Notes: a model not told the origin generated them from the letters alone. Counted from the stretch's first letter, positions 1 to 6,062 are shown. The stretch: 7,635 nt of DNA from an archaeon (GCA_029258815.1 JAPDJZ010000131.1:1-7635), one strand, 5' to 3'. A program made the numbers and translations.

Positions 1-164
1 AACTCGATCTCGAACCCATTTCCCTCCATAGCTTTCTTCAGCATGGGGGTTAGCTGAGCTACGGTCGTCCCGGAGCCATAGCCTATGATAATTCCATCCC
101 TAACCTCTTTTAGGGCTTCTCTTATCGCCGCCTCCCTCGCCTTCAGGATTTCCCCACTCTTCAT
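1..164 (-). CDS. rpiA: Ribose-5-phosphate isomerase A, N-terminal part (runs off the left edge)
   Basis: This is the first 54 codons of RpiA, which interconverts ribose-5-phosphate and ribulose-5-phosphate in the cytoplasm and supplies ribose for nucleotides. Seen: an N-terminal helix (MKSGEILKAREAAIREALKE) leads into VRDGIIIGYGSGTTVAQL, the family's nucleotide-fold-like loop usually written DGMxxGLGTGSTV. The ATG at 164 puts this loop at residues 22-35, where family members have it, so I prefer this start; a TTG lies one codon upstream. The gene begins 65 bases inside the preceding small gene, in another frame, which suggests translational coupling. The catalytic Asp and Lys lie beyond the window edge. 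It is the last visible gene of a three-gene run with the LysE-like exporter and the small membrane protein. Confidence 0.85.
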   Translation of the reverse strand, partial: MKSGEILKAREAAIREALKEVRDGIIIGYGSGTTVAQLTPMLKKAMEGNGFEIE

Positions 165-405
165 CAAGAATCTTTTCGACCTCCCCTCTTATCTTCTTTA
201 ATTCTCCTAAAGCTTTTCTAAGCTCATGTTCTCTCCGAGCTAGAGCCGGCTTAAGCCTCTCAACCAGCTCTTCATCGAAGTCTATTTCTAGGATTTCGGG
301 GGCTTCGACGCATCTGAGGCATAATTTGCGGTACAGCGCTACGTAGTATGCCGTCGTGATCGCGAAGGAGGCGGCAATTACGAGGATCATAGGGGCGATC
401 TCCAT
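100..405 (-). CDS. Small single-pass membrane protein with a charged coiled-coil tail, function unknown
   Basis: I do not recognise the family. The product is about 101 residues. A hydrophobic segment at roughly residues 4-24 (APMILVIAASFAITTAYYVA) should anchor it in the membrane. A Cys-Leu-Arg-Cys pair follows (C29, C32), then a strongly charged, probably helical or coiled-coil stretch at about 45-83, and a low-complexity Gly/Glu/Lys/Arg tail. The tail is encoded where the gene overlaps rpiA. Two start codons lie six bases apart, at 411 and 405. The Shine-Dalgarno-like AGGTG is one base from the first and seven bases from the second, so I chose 405. The site overlaps the stop of the upstream LysE-like gene, pointing to co-translation. 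The protein could be an accessory factor of that exporter, but nothing in it proves this. Confidence 0.6.
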   Translation of the reverse strand: MEIAPMILVIAASFAITTAYYVALYRKLCLRCVEAPEILEIDFDEELVERLKPALARREHELRKALGELKKIRGEVEKILDEEWGNPEGEGGGDKRSPKRG

Positions 406-415
406 AGCCATCCAC

Positions 416-1078
416 CTACAGGGATCCGGTAACGGCCGATCGGATAAACATGGCCCCGAGAACTATTATCGTCAGGGCTAGGATTAGGGATAGGATGCTT
501 ATCTGCCGGGGCTTCAGAAACCTCGCGCCTACGGCCACGGCGTATCCCGCGGCTCCGAGCCACGCGTAGTCTACCCAGATGTGGAAGGCGAACATTAGGA
601 GGATTCCGGCCAGGGCTCCCAGCTTAATCGCCTCGCTTATCAGGATGAGGCCGACCGTAAACCACCACATCAGGAAGTAGGGGTTCAGGGCCGTAAATAG
701 GAAGCCTACGAGAAAGGCCGCCGAGAAGCCTCGCCTCCCGAAGGTAAGCCTTCCCAAGGGATCTCCGCCGACGGACTCGGCCTTGGATCCGATGGCCTTG
801 ATCGAGGACCGGGCTTGGATGAATCCGAACACCATTAAAGCAGCTCCGCCGACGACGCCTATCGCGAGCCTAACGGCCGGATCCGCCATGAAACTCCACA
901 CGCCCAAGCCTATGAGAAGTACCAGGGGGAGCTCGAAGGCCATGTGGCCTAATGCCGCCAAGAAGCCCGCGTACCTGCCAGCCTTAAGGGAGAGGTTCAT
1001 CGTGGCGATGAGAAGCGGCCCTGGGGCGAGGGCTCCCGAAGCCGAGATCACGGAGATCATTAGGAAGAAGCCCAGCAT
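416..1078 (-). CDS. LysE/RhtB-family amino-acid or small-metabolite exporter
   Basis: This is a multispanning membrane protein of about 220 residues, the usual LysE/RhtB length. Members export amino acids and related metabolites across the cytoplasmic membrane. Seen: the N-terminal signature GALAPGPLLIATMNLSLKAG followed by GFLAALGHMAFELPLV, matching the family pattern of PGP, then RxG, then a glycine-rich second helix. About six hydrophobic segments are visible, and NPYFLMWWFTVG at about residues 132-143 matches the conserved NPK/NPY-WW region before helix 4. The substrate cannot be inferred. I chose the ATG at 1078; a TTG at 1087 is an in-frame alternative. A GGAGGGG run lies between the two, very close to the ATG. 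A TATA-like CTATTTTAG (minus, about 1118-1126) would start the message near 1096. The stop is 10 bases before the next gene's chosen start. Confidence 0.85.
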   Translation of the reverse strand: MLGFFLMISVISASGALAPGPLLIATMNLSLKAGRYAGFLAALGHMAFELPLVLLIGLGVWSFMADPAVRLAIGVVGGAALMVFGFIQARSSIKAIGSKAESVGGDPLGRLTFGRRGFSAAFLVGFLFTALNPYFLMWWFTVGLILISEAIKLGALAGILLMFAFHIWVDYAWLGAAGYAVAVGARFLKPRQISILSLILALTIIVLGAMFIRSAVTGSL

Positions 1079-1117
1079 CCCCTCCAAGAATGCTCGGCTA
1101 AACCAGCCCCCAACCCG

Positions 1118-1126
1118 CTAAAATAG
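1118..1126 (-). promoter_or_regulatory. Possible TATA box of the LysE-like operon
   Basis: On the minus strand CTATTTTAG is the most TATA-like element between the exporter and the divergent tRNA gene. It lies about 26 bases before a start site near 1096, leaving a short leader that contains the GGAGGGG sequence. A second, weaker AT run (GGTTTAGCC, about 1096-1104) competes with it, so the call is tentative. Confidence 0.35.
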
Positions 1127-1188
1127 CTTCCCACCCCAGAATAAAGTTAAAACAGAAGTATAGCGCTTTCTAATGACTTGGAAAAGCT

Positions 1189-1261
1189 GGCCGCGGTGAG
1201 GTAGCGGTTAGCCTTCCGGCCTGTGGAGCCGGATGCCTGGGTTCGAATCCCAGCCGCGGCC
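1189..1261 (+). tRNA. tRNA-His (anticodon GTG), with encoded G-1
   Basis: The cloverleaf folds fully. The acceptor stem GCCGCGG (1190-1196) pairs with CCGCGGC (1254-1260). The D arm has AGGT pairing with GCCT. The anticodon stem CCGGC/GCCGG (1216-1220, 1228-1232) encloses the loop CTGTGGA, with anticodon GTG at 1223-1225. The T arm CTGGG-TTCGAAT-CCCAG is canonical, with a 4-base variable region. The base before the acceptor stem is G (1189) and the discriminator is C (1261), giving the G-1:C73 pair that identifies tRNA-His to its synthetase. G-1 is therefore genome-encoded and no Thg1-type addition is needed. The 3' CCA is not encoded (the sequence continues CTATTC). No intron is present. A TATA-like GTATAG at 1158-1163 lies at the right distance upstream. 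Confidence 0.95.
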
Positions 1262-1292
1262 TATTCTCCTCAAATATTTCTCCATTTTCTCG
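1262..1292 (+). terminator. Probable T-rich terminator after tRNA-His
   Basis: Directly after the tRNA the plus strand is pyrimidine-rich, with short T runs (ATATTTCTCC, ATTTTCTCG) and no strong hairpin. Archaeal transcription commonly ends at such T-rich tracts. The remaining bases up to the convergent ybjQ-like stop at 1359 show nothing I can assign. Confidence 0.35.
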
Positions 1293-1358
1293 TAGCCGGT
1301 TTTAGCGCCGTCCGTGCTGCGATGCTCGCTACGGCTCGGGCGCTTCTCCAAGACGCGT

Positions 1359-1691
1359 TTATTCCGTTTTTTCTTCGGGCTCGATCTCGACGGCCGTGCC
1401 GTGGGCCGAGACCAATACGACGGCCTCGAACACCTCGGTCGTCTCCAGATCCACTCCTATCACCGCGTTCGCTCCGAGCTTTCTCGCCTCGTCCTTCATC
1501 CTCTCTATCGCCTCGCTCTTCGCCTTCTCGAGCTCCCTCGTGAAGGCCGATACCTCTCCTCCGAAGGCCGTTTGAATGCTCGCTAGGAATCTTCCTCCGA
1601 TTCCTCTGGTTCTCGCCGTCATCCCGTGAACTATCCCGATGACCCGCTTAATCCTATAGCCCGGCACGCCTGGGGTCGTCGCTATGAGCAT
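1359..1691 (-). CDS. YbjQ/UPF0145 family protein
   Basis: This is a soluble protein of about 110 residues of the YbjQ (UPF0145, putative heavy-metal-binding) family, whose members form ring-shaped oligomers and whose biochemical role is unknown. Seen: the start MLIATTPGVPGYRI, the conserved VIGIVHGMTARTRGIGG, the long central helix FTRELEKAKSEAIERMKDEA, and the signature ANAVIGVDLETT followed by a hydrophobic strand and SAHGTAVEIEP. Length and order match the family. I prefer the ATG at 1691 because family members begin at that MLI-TTP block. A GTG at 1700 is in frame and sits about 25 bases from the TATA-like element, so a leaderless GTG start is possible. It is monocistronic here, divergent from the osmoadaptation-type operon and convergent with tRNA-His. 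Confidence 0.88.
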   Translation of the reverse strand: MLIATTPGVPGYRIKRVIGIVHGMTARTRGIGGRFLASIQTAFGGEVSAFTRELEKAKSEAIERMKDEARKLGANAVIGVDLETTEVFEAVVLVSAHGTAVEIEPEEKTE

Positions 1692-1720
1692 GTCTTCCAC
1701 GAGCTTAGATCCGCTCCATG

Positions 1721-1730
1721 GTTTTAAGCA
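1721..1730 (-). promoter_or_regulatory. TATA-like element of the ybjQ-like gene
   Basis: The minus strand reads TGCTTAAAAC here. Its AT core is centred near 1725, about 25 bases before 1700 and 34 before 1691. Transcription would start close to the in-frame GTG, giving a leaderless or very short-leader message. Confidence 0.5.
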
Positions 1731-1748
1731 TTCCCCTCGCCGCTTCGA

Positions 1749-1757
1749 CTTATATAC
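1749..1757 (+). promoter_or_regulatory. TATA box of the glycosyltransferase operon
   Basis: CTTATATAC is a near-ideal archaeal TATA box, centred 28 bases before the ATG at 1781. Transcription should begin within a few bases of that ATG, so the four-gene message is probably leaderless. No Shine-Dalgarno sequence precedes the ATG, which agrees. Confidence 0.75.
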
Positions 1758-1780
1758 TGCCGGTCTTAGAAGCTAATTAG

Positions 1781-2524
1781 ATGAAGGTTTCGGTCATTTT
1801 CCCGACCAAGAATCGGGAGCATCACGTTAAGAGGGCTGTTAGAACGGCTTTCAAAGCGAAGGGCGTCGAGGAGGTCATAGTCGTCGACGGCGGGAGCAGG
1901 GATAGGACGCTTGAGATAGCCGAGCGGGAGGGCGCTAAGGTCATAGTTCAGAGCGATCTAGTCTATCCGGGCAAGGGCGTCGCGATGAGGGACGGAGCAT
2001 ACCTCGCGAGGGGAGACGTCCTCGTCTACCTCGATATCGACATCAGGAATATGACGCCCGAGTTCATCGAGAAGCTGGCCGAGCCCGTGATCCGCGGCGA
2101 AGCGGATTTCGTTAAGGGATGCTTCGAGAGGGCCGCCGGAAGGGTTACCGAGCTGGTCGCGAAGCCCCTCCTCAGGATGTTTTACCCGGAGCTCGCGAGA
2201 TTCAAGCAGCCCCTAAGCTGCGAGATAGCCGGCCGCCGAAGCCTCTTCTACATGGTCGAGTTCGAGCGGGGCTGGGGCGTCGACGTAGGCCTTCTCATAG
2301 ACTTTCACAAGCTTGGGGCTAAGATGGTGGAGAGAGATATCGGCTACAAGGATCACGACATGAAGCCCCTGCACGCCTTAACCGACATGGCGTACGAGGT
2401 GGCGGGCGCCATCCTGAGGAGGGCTATCAGGGATCAGAAAACCGATCCGGAGTGGGCTGAAAGATATTTGAGGGGTGTTAGAGCAATAGACTTAGGCCTG
2501 CAGTCGGGTAGGGGGTTCGCTTGA
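1781..2524 (+). CDS. GT-A glycosyltransferase, GT81-like (glucosyl-3-phosphoglycerate synthase homologue)
   Basis: Likely role: transfer of a sugar from a nucleotide-sugar to 3-phosphoglycerate, the first step to glucosylglycerate-type compatible solutes. Seen: a GT-A start (VSVIFPTKNREHHVKRAV, then EEVIVVDGGSRDRT), YPGKGVAMRDG at 62-72, and the metal-binding Asp-Ile-Asp at 85-87. The block GRVTELVAKPLLRMFYPEL (120-138) and then QPLSCEIAGRRSLF, GWGVDVGLLID (164-174) and KDHDMKPL (190-197) follow in the order I recall from mycobacterial GpgS. In GpgS the GRVT loop contacts phosphoglycerate and a late His binds the metal; here these would be G120-T123 and H192. The acidic partner in the GWGV motif is Asp168 where GpgS has Glu. 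At 247 residues it is shorter than GpgS (over 300). The donor sugar cannot be read from sequence. First gene of a four-gene operon; its stop overlaps the next start (TTGA). Confidence 0.8.
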   Translation: MKVSVIFPTKNREHHVKRAVRTAFKAKGVEEVIVVDGGSRDRTLEIAEREGAKVIVQSDLVYPGKGVAMRDGAYLARGDVLVYLDIDIRNMTPEFIEKLAEPVIRGEADFVKGCFERAAGRVTELVAKPLLRMFYPELARFKQPLSCEIAGRRSLFYMVEFERGWGVDVGLLIDFHKLGAKMVERDIGYKDHDMKPLHALTDMAYEVAGAILRRAIRDQKTDPEWAERYLRGVRAIDLGLQSGRGFA

Positions 2525-3180
2525 GGGTCTTGCTCATAGGCGGGGGCCATTCGGCATACTTCGCGGCGAACTCGATAAGGGGGATAGATCCAAATGGAAA
2601 GCTCATAATAATCGAGTTTACAAGCGAGAAGGTGGAGGTCTTATCGAAAACATTCCCCTTCGCCGAGGTCGTTCAGCAGGAGATAGACGGCGTCGAATCC
2701 TACATCAGAAGCAACGCGAGCATCTTGGACGCGGTTATAGCGGCAACCGAGAGCGACTCGCTGAACCTTAGATACTGCAAGACCGCCCGGGAGAACGCCG
2801 TACCCCTAATAATCGCCATCCTAAACAATCCCATGAACGAAGGGATCTTCGCGAAGGAGGGCGTCCGCCACGTCATCAACCCATACGGGATAATACCGGT
2901 CGAGCTCTCCGAGATCCTCGGATCTGCGACGAACATAATATACAAGACCCCCAGCGGAAGCGTGATGGTGGCGTCGCTAAGAATAGAAGGCGAGGGCGAG
3001 CTTCGGAAGATTAGGGGGAAGCTTAGGGGAAGCGAGGACGTATCCGCGCTCCTCGTATCCTCCTCCGGCGAGATCAAGTCCTCAATAGAGGAAGCGGACG
3101 CGCGTGGAAGGTTATATTTGATGGGATCCGAGGAGAAGCTGAGAAAGATCTTGGGCTCGTTTAGGGGGAGGAGGAGGTAA
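2521..3180 (+). CDS. Soluble RCK (TrkA-N plus TrkA-C) regulatory protein
   Basis: This is a cytoplasmic nucleotide-binding regulator of the kind that controls K+ channels and transporters. Seen: a Rossmann start MRVLLIGGGHSAYFAA (residues 1-16), an acidic residue at the end of the second strand (IIIEF, E32) as in NAD-binding RCK domains, and AATESDSLNLRYCKTARENA with LNNPMNEGIFAKEGVRHVINP, typical of the TrkA-N core. From about residue 145 to 212 a TrkA-C-like region follows (VSALLVSSSGEI, then GRLYLMGSEEKLRKIL). No membrane segment is present. In the glycine loop the third glycine is replaced (GGGHSA), so ligand binding may differ. The TTG start at 2521 overlaps the upstream TGA and has GGGGG five bases upstream. 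Its stop overlaps the MscS start (TAATG), so the two should be made together. Confidence 0.85.
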   Translation: MRVLLIGGGHSAYFAANSIRGIDPNGKLIIIEFTSEKVEVLSKTFPFAEVVQQEIDGVESYIRSNASILDAVIAATESDSLNLRYCKTARENAVPLIIAILNNPMNEGIFAKEGVRHVINPYGIIPVELSEILGSATNIIYKTPSGSVMVASLRIEGEGELRKIRGKLRGSEDVSALLVSSSGEIKSSIEEADARGRLYLMGSEEKLRKILGSFRGRRR

Positions 3181-3920
3181 TGGCGATGTTCCCGCCGGAG
3201 GACGTAATTCTGAGAATCTTGATAGCGGCCGCCGTCTTGATCCTATCCTACTTTCTGGGAGGCTACGTTAAGTCTCGCCTCGAGCGCGTGCTCTCCAAGT
3301 TCGGCGCGGGCTTCGCCAGGAAGACCTCCGACCTCGTTAGATACTTCATCCTCTTCGTCGGGATCGCGGCGATGGTCAGCATCCTGAGCTTGGACATCAT
3401 GGCGATATCCGTGATAATAGTCGCCATACTGATACTCCTCCTAGTGAGCATGAGGGACATAGTCCTGAACCTAGCGGCGGAGCTGTATCTGGCGACGAGG
3501 AAGCCGTTCAAGGAGAACGACTGGATCAAGGTGGGCGAGATAGAGGGCTCGGTCAAATCGATAGGCGGCATGGATACCGAGATAATAACCTACGACGGCG
3601 ACCTCGTCGTAATTCCGAACTCCTACTTCCTCAGGCATCCGATAATCAACAAGTCTCAGTCCCTCGCGAGATACGTGGAGCTTAAGCTAAGCTTCCCGAA
3701 GATGAAGCTCGATAAGCTCGAGCAAGCTGTTACGGAGGTTCTGGAGGAGATAAAGCCCGAGCTCTTCGGAGATCCGGAGCTCCTCTCGATGAGCGAGAAG
3801 GATCAAATGGTCGAGGCGCACGTAAGCCTCCCGATAGTGAACGTTAGGAAGCTTAGGTGGCTTACGGCTAGGATGGCGAAGGGCTTCCTAACCCGGGGTA
3901 TAGAGGTTGAGATCGAGTAG
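3180..3920 (+). CDS. MscS-family mechanosensitive channel
   Basis: This is a membrane channel expected to open under membrane tension and release ions and solutes during hypo-osmotic shock. Seen: two hydrophobic helices at about 9-30 and 52-70, then the pore helix at about 73-105. The hallmark sequence NLAAELYLATRKPFKENDWIKVGEI leads into the beta domain (GSVKSIGGMDTEIITYDGDLVVIPN), followed by IINKS and an alpha/beta C-terminal domain to residue 246. Topology and length match minimal MscS proteins. The usual Gly/Ala-rich face of the pore helix is replaced by bulky aliphatic residues (SVIIVAILILLLVSMRD). GGAGGAGGAGG lies just upstream; the ATG at 3180 overlaps the upstream stop, and a second ATG at 3186 is also possible. 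Flanked by the RCK protein and the phosphatase in one operon. Confidence 0.9.
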   Translation: MAMFPPEDVILRILIAAAVLILSYFLGGYVKSRLERVLSKFGAGFARKTSDLVRYFILFVGIAAMVSILSLDIMAISVIIVAILILLLVSMRDIVLNLAAELYLATRKPFKENDWIKVGEIEGSVKSIGGMDTEIITYDGDLVVIPNSYFLRHPIINKSQSLARYVELKLSFPKMKLDKLEQAVTEVLEEIKPELFGDPELLSMSEKDQMVEAHVSLPIVNVRKLRWLTARMAKGFLTRGIEVEIE

Positions 3921-4575
3921 GGTTCTCGTCGCCGATCTCGACGGAACCTTGACGAGGGGCGGCGAAGACAGGCTAAAGCCTCACGTTCGCGGATCGCTGA
4001 TCTCTGCGAGGAAAGCCGGCTGGATACTGATCCTAGCGACGGGGAGGGATAGGCGATACCTCGAGGGGAGGGAGGATATCAAGGGATTATTCGACGCGTG
4101 GGTCGCCGAGGCCGGTCTCGCGATCTACGTACCCGAATCAGGCCGGCATCTCTGTCTCGCCCCCGAGTCCTGGAGGTATGAGGTGCTTAAGCTTAGATCG
4201 CTACCCTTCGTCGAGCTTAAGGAGAATACGGTGGCCTTTAGCCGAGAATACCTCGACGTAGTTAGAGCGGAGCTTGAAAGGCTGAGGATAAAGGCCGTTC
4301 TCAAGGATAATCGGGGAACCCTAATACTTCTTCCCGAAGGCGTCGATAAGGGGGTTGGAGTTAGGGAGGCTCTGAGGCTTCTCGGCGTCGACGGATACGT
4401 CGTGGCGGTAGGAGACTCGGAGGTGGATCTGGAATTGCTTGAGATCGCGGATCTAAGGGTCGCGGTCGCGGACGCGGATCCCGAGCTGAAGAAGATCGCT
4501 GATCACGTTACCAGCCGCGGAAACGGAGACGGGGTTGCCGAGCTAATCCAGCAGCTCCTATCCGGAGGGCTTTGA
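3907..4575 (+). CDS. HAD-IIB (Cof-type) phosphatase; candidate glycosyl-3-phosphoglycerate phosphatase
   Basis: This is a cytoplasmic Mg-dependent phosphohydrolase of 222 residues. Seen: motif I DLDGT with nucleophile Asp10 and acid/base Asp12, motif II LATGR (Thr45), motif III Lys148 in GVDKGVGV, and motif IV GDSEVD (Asp170, Asp174), with a cap domain between motifs II and III. This is the HAD-IIB order shared by archaeal phosphoglycolate phosphatase, sucrose-phosphate phosphatase and mannosyl-/glucosyl-3-phosphoglycerate phosphatase. Position downstream of a GT81-like synthase favours the last; sequence alone fits phosphoglycolate phosphatase equally well. The TTG at 3907 is the only reasonable start because motif I follows within ten residues. 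It overlaps the MscS gene by 14 bases, so translation is probably coupled. The end overlaps the convergent RPA gene by 18 bases. Confidence 0.85.
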   Translation: MRSSRVLVADLDGTLTRGGEDRLKPHVRGSLISARKAGWILILATGRDRRYLEGREDIKGLFDAWVAEAGLAIYVPESGRHLCLAPESWRYEVLKLRSLPFVELKENTVAFSREYLDVVRAELERLRIKAVLKDNRGTLILLPEGVDKGVGVREALRLLGVDGYVVAVGDSEVDLELLEIADLRVAVADADPELKKIADHVTSRGNGDGVAELIQQLLSGGL

Positions 4576-6018
4576 GCCCTTCTCCTCGGGCTCCTCTAGA
4601 ACCTCCACCACCGAGTCCGCGTCGAGCTGGATCTCGGGCTCGCCGAAGACGTTCGTCCTAACGCTAACCCACTTCAGCCTGATCCTCGACCCCTCGCTTA
4701 TCCCCGCTATCTCCTCGGCCTTCTCCCTCCAAGCCGAGGCCTGAACGGCAGCATCCTCATCCTTAAGCCAGAACCCCACCTTCTCGGCCTCCCCGAACCT
4801 CGTCCTCACCTTAATCGGCTTGGTCTTCGTGTAAAGCACCCCCTCGACCACGACGTCGTGAAGCTCGACGCCCTCCCTCATGGAGATCTCCCTAAGCCTG
4901 ATCCTCCTCTCCGGAGGCTGGATCGGCTTCTCCGGCTCAATCTTCTCGAGGTCCTCCTCCCCGCAGATGAGCCTAGCTCTCCCCCTCCTATCCTCGCGAA
5001 TAGCCTCCCTAATCCTTAAGTGGTCTCCGGCCGCCGCGCCGATCCCGCGGGAAAGCCTAATCCTGAAGATCTTATCGCCGTCGGTCGCGATGTAGGTTAC
5101 GCCGAAGCCGGTCTCGACGACGTCTAGAACCCTAACGACTAGGCCTCGCGCCTTCCGCTCCTCGACGAGCCTTAGGGACTCCTCGCTAGGCTCCTCCCGG
5201 ATCGCCAGAATGCTCCTCGGGGTCAGGGACGCTCGCCCCTCCTCAAGCCGAACGTCGGTTACGTAGATCGTCTCGCCGGGCTTCAGATCCCTGAACTCCC
5301 CGACCCTATCCCTCCAGACCGTTAGCCTAGCGCCCCCGGTCTCGCCGATTATCCTGATCTCCCTAACCTCGGCCTCGCCGTATCTCGTGCTGATCCTCCG
5401 CTCCTCGCCCGGGTCGAGAACCATGGCCCTGACGTCGTAGACGCCTCTCCCTTGCTCCAGAGCCTCGCCCAGATCTAGGTAGAAGCTCCTCGGATCGGCT
5501 TCCTCCTCCTCGAGCCTCGCTAGAACGCCATTTCTCCCGACGTGAAGCTCGGGCATCCCGGTGTCGATCCTCTCCCGCGTATAGCCGTGCAGGATGGCTA
5601 TCTTATCCCCGAGCTTTAAGCCGAGCTTAACCGCCTCCTCAACCCTCTCGTCCCAGAGTATAACGTTGATCGAGCCCGTCTCGTCCCCGATCTTAAGCTT
5701 CATAAGCTTATGATCTTTCGCCTCGGCGGGCTTGGAGATGGCGTAGATCGCCCCCCTGACCGAGACGTCCCGAAGGCCGGGAATAAGCCTGCCAAGCTTA
5801 ACATAGCTCTGGACCTCAGGCTCCTCGCCCGCCTCCCCGGAGTCCCCGAAGGCCCCAAGCTCCTCGGCGACTAGCAGCAGGGCGCCGACCTTATTCAGAA
5901 GCCGGGACTCCCGGAGCTTGGCCTCGACCATGGCCTCAAGCTCATCTCTGCTCAGGTCGGGAAACCTAGCTAGAACCCTCTCGAGAAGTTTCGAGTACTC
6001 CTCAGCTTCCCCGCTCAC
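4558..6018 (-). CDS. Replication protein A-like single-stranded DNA-binding protein, four OB folds
   Basis: This is an archaeal RPA-type protein that coats single-stranded DNA in replication, repair and recombination. Seen: an N-terminal helical region (about 8-55) with the archaeal RPA pattern LSRDELEAMVEAKL, then GALLLVAEELGAFG. OB fold 1 spans about 73-168 (VRGAIYAISKPAEA, GSINVILWDERVEEA). OB fold 2 spans about 190-275 (VYDVRAMVLDPGEERRI, LTVWRDRVGEF). A more divergent third barrel lies at about 290-360. A fourth at about 385-475 has VVVEGVLYTKTKPIKVRTRF and VQASAWREKAEEIAG. The repeated Trp in W-x-(D/E)-(R/K) before a helix marks OB 1, 2 and 4. No Cys4 zinc finger is present, unlike many euryarchaeal RPAs. 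The GTG at 6018 is preceded by TAGGAGAGGCC, a good ribosome site. 486 residues. Confidence 0.87.
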   Translation of the reverse strand: MSGEAEEYSKLLERVLARFPDLSRDELEAMVEAKLRESRLLNKVGALLLVAEELGAFGDSGEAGEEPEVQSYVKLGRLIPGLRDVSVRGAIYAISKPAEAKDHKLMKLKIGDETGSINVILWDERVEEAVKLGLKLGDKIAILHGYTRERIDTGMPELHVGRNGVLARLEEEEADPRSFYLDLGEALEQGRGVYDVRAMVLDPGEERRISTRYGEAEVREIRIIGETGGARLTVWRDRVGEFRDLKPGETIYVTDVRLEEGRASLTPRSILAIREEPSEESLRLVEERKARGLVVRVLDVVETGFGVTYIATDGDKIFRIRLSRGIGAAAGDHLRIREAIREDRRGRARLICGEEDLEKIEPEKPIQPPERRIRLREISMREGVELHDVVVEGVLYTKTKPIKVRTRFGEAEKVGFWLKDEDAAVQASAWREKAEEIAGISEGSRIRLKWVSVRTNVFGEPEIQLDADSVVEVLEEPEEKGSKPSG

Positions 6019-6056
6019 GGCCTCTCCTAGCTCCGTAGAGAATCCGAGCCCCCTCT

Positions 6057-6062
6057 CTTAAG
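6057..6062 (-). promoter_or_regulatory. Possible TATA-like element of the RPA gene
   Basis: In the 91-base gap after the adenosyltransferase gene, minus-strand TTCTTAAGAG is the best AT-rich element. It lies about 41 bases before the GTG start, which would leave a leader of about 15 bases containing the AGGAG site. RPA may therefore be transcribed separately from its upstream neighbours. Confidence 0.4.

Noticed and set aside
783..1121. Plus-strand open frame opposite the LysE-like gene.
   Set aside because: It is composition-driven, has no family resemblance, and lies antisense to a clear membrane transporter.
1189..1261. Intron-containing or split tRNA, as found in some archaea.
   Set aside because: The cloverleaf closes with a normal seven-base anticodon loop and no extra sequence.
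1250..1350. Minus-strand frame reading GAKTGYEKMEKYLRRIG and continuing into the tRNA antisense.
   Set aside because: It looks protein-like for a short stretch, but has no good start, ends only inside the tRNA complement and matches no family I know.
1223..1586. Two plus-strand open frames running from the tRNA into the ybjQ-like gene.
   Set aside because: One begins inside the tRNA anticodon; both are Arg/Ser/Pro-rich shadows of the YbjQ-family gene.
1781..2524. Dolichol-phosphate mannosyltransferase or generic cell-surface GT2.
   Set aside because: There is no membrane segment, and the GRVTEL, EIAGRRSLF and GWGVDVGLLID blocks point to GT81.
2700..3571. Minus-strand open frames opposite the RCK and MscS genes.
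   Set aside because: Both are mirror frames of well-supported genes and show Ser/Ile/Met-rich shadow composition.
4880..5095. Plus-strand frame of 71 codons opposite RPA.
   Set aside because: It is antisense to a clear multi-OB protein and shows no motif or promoter.
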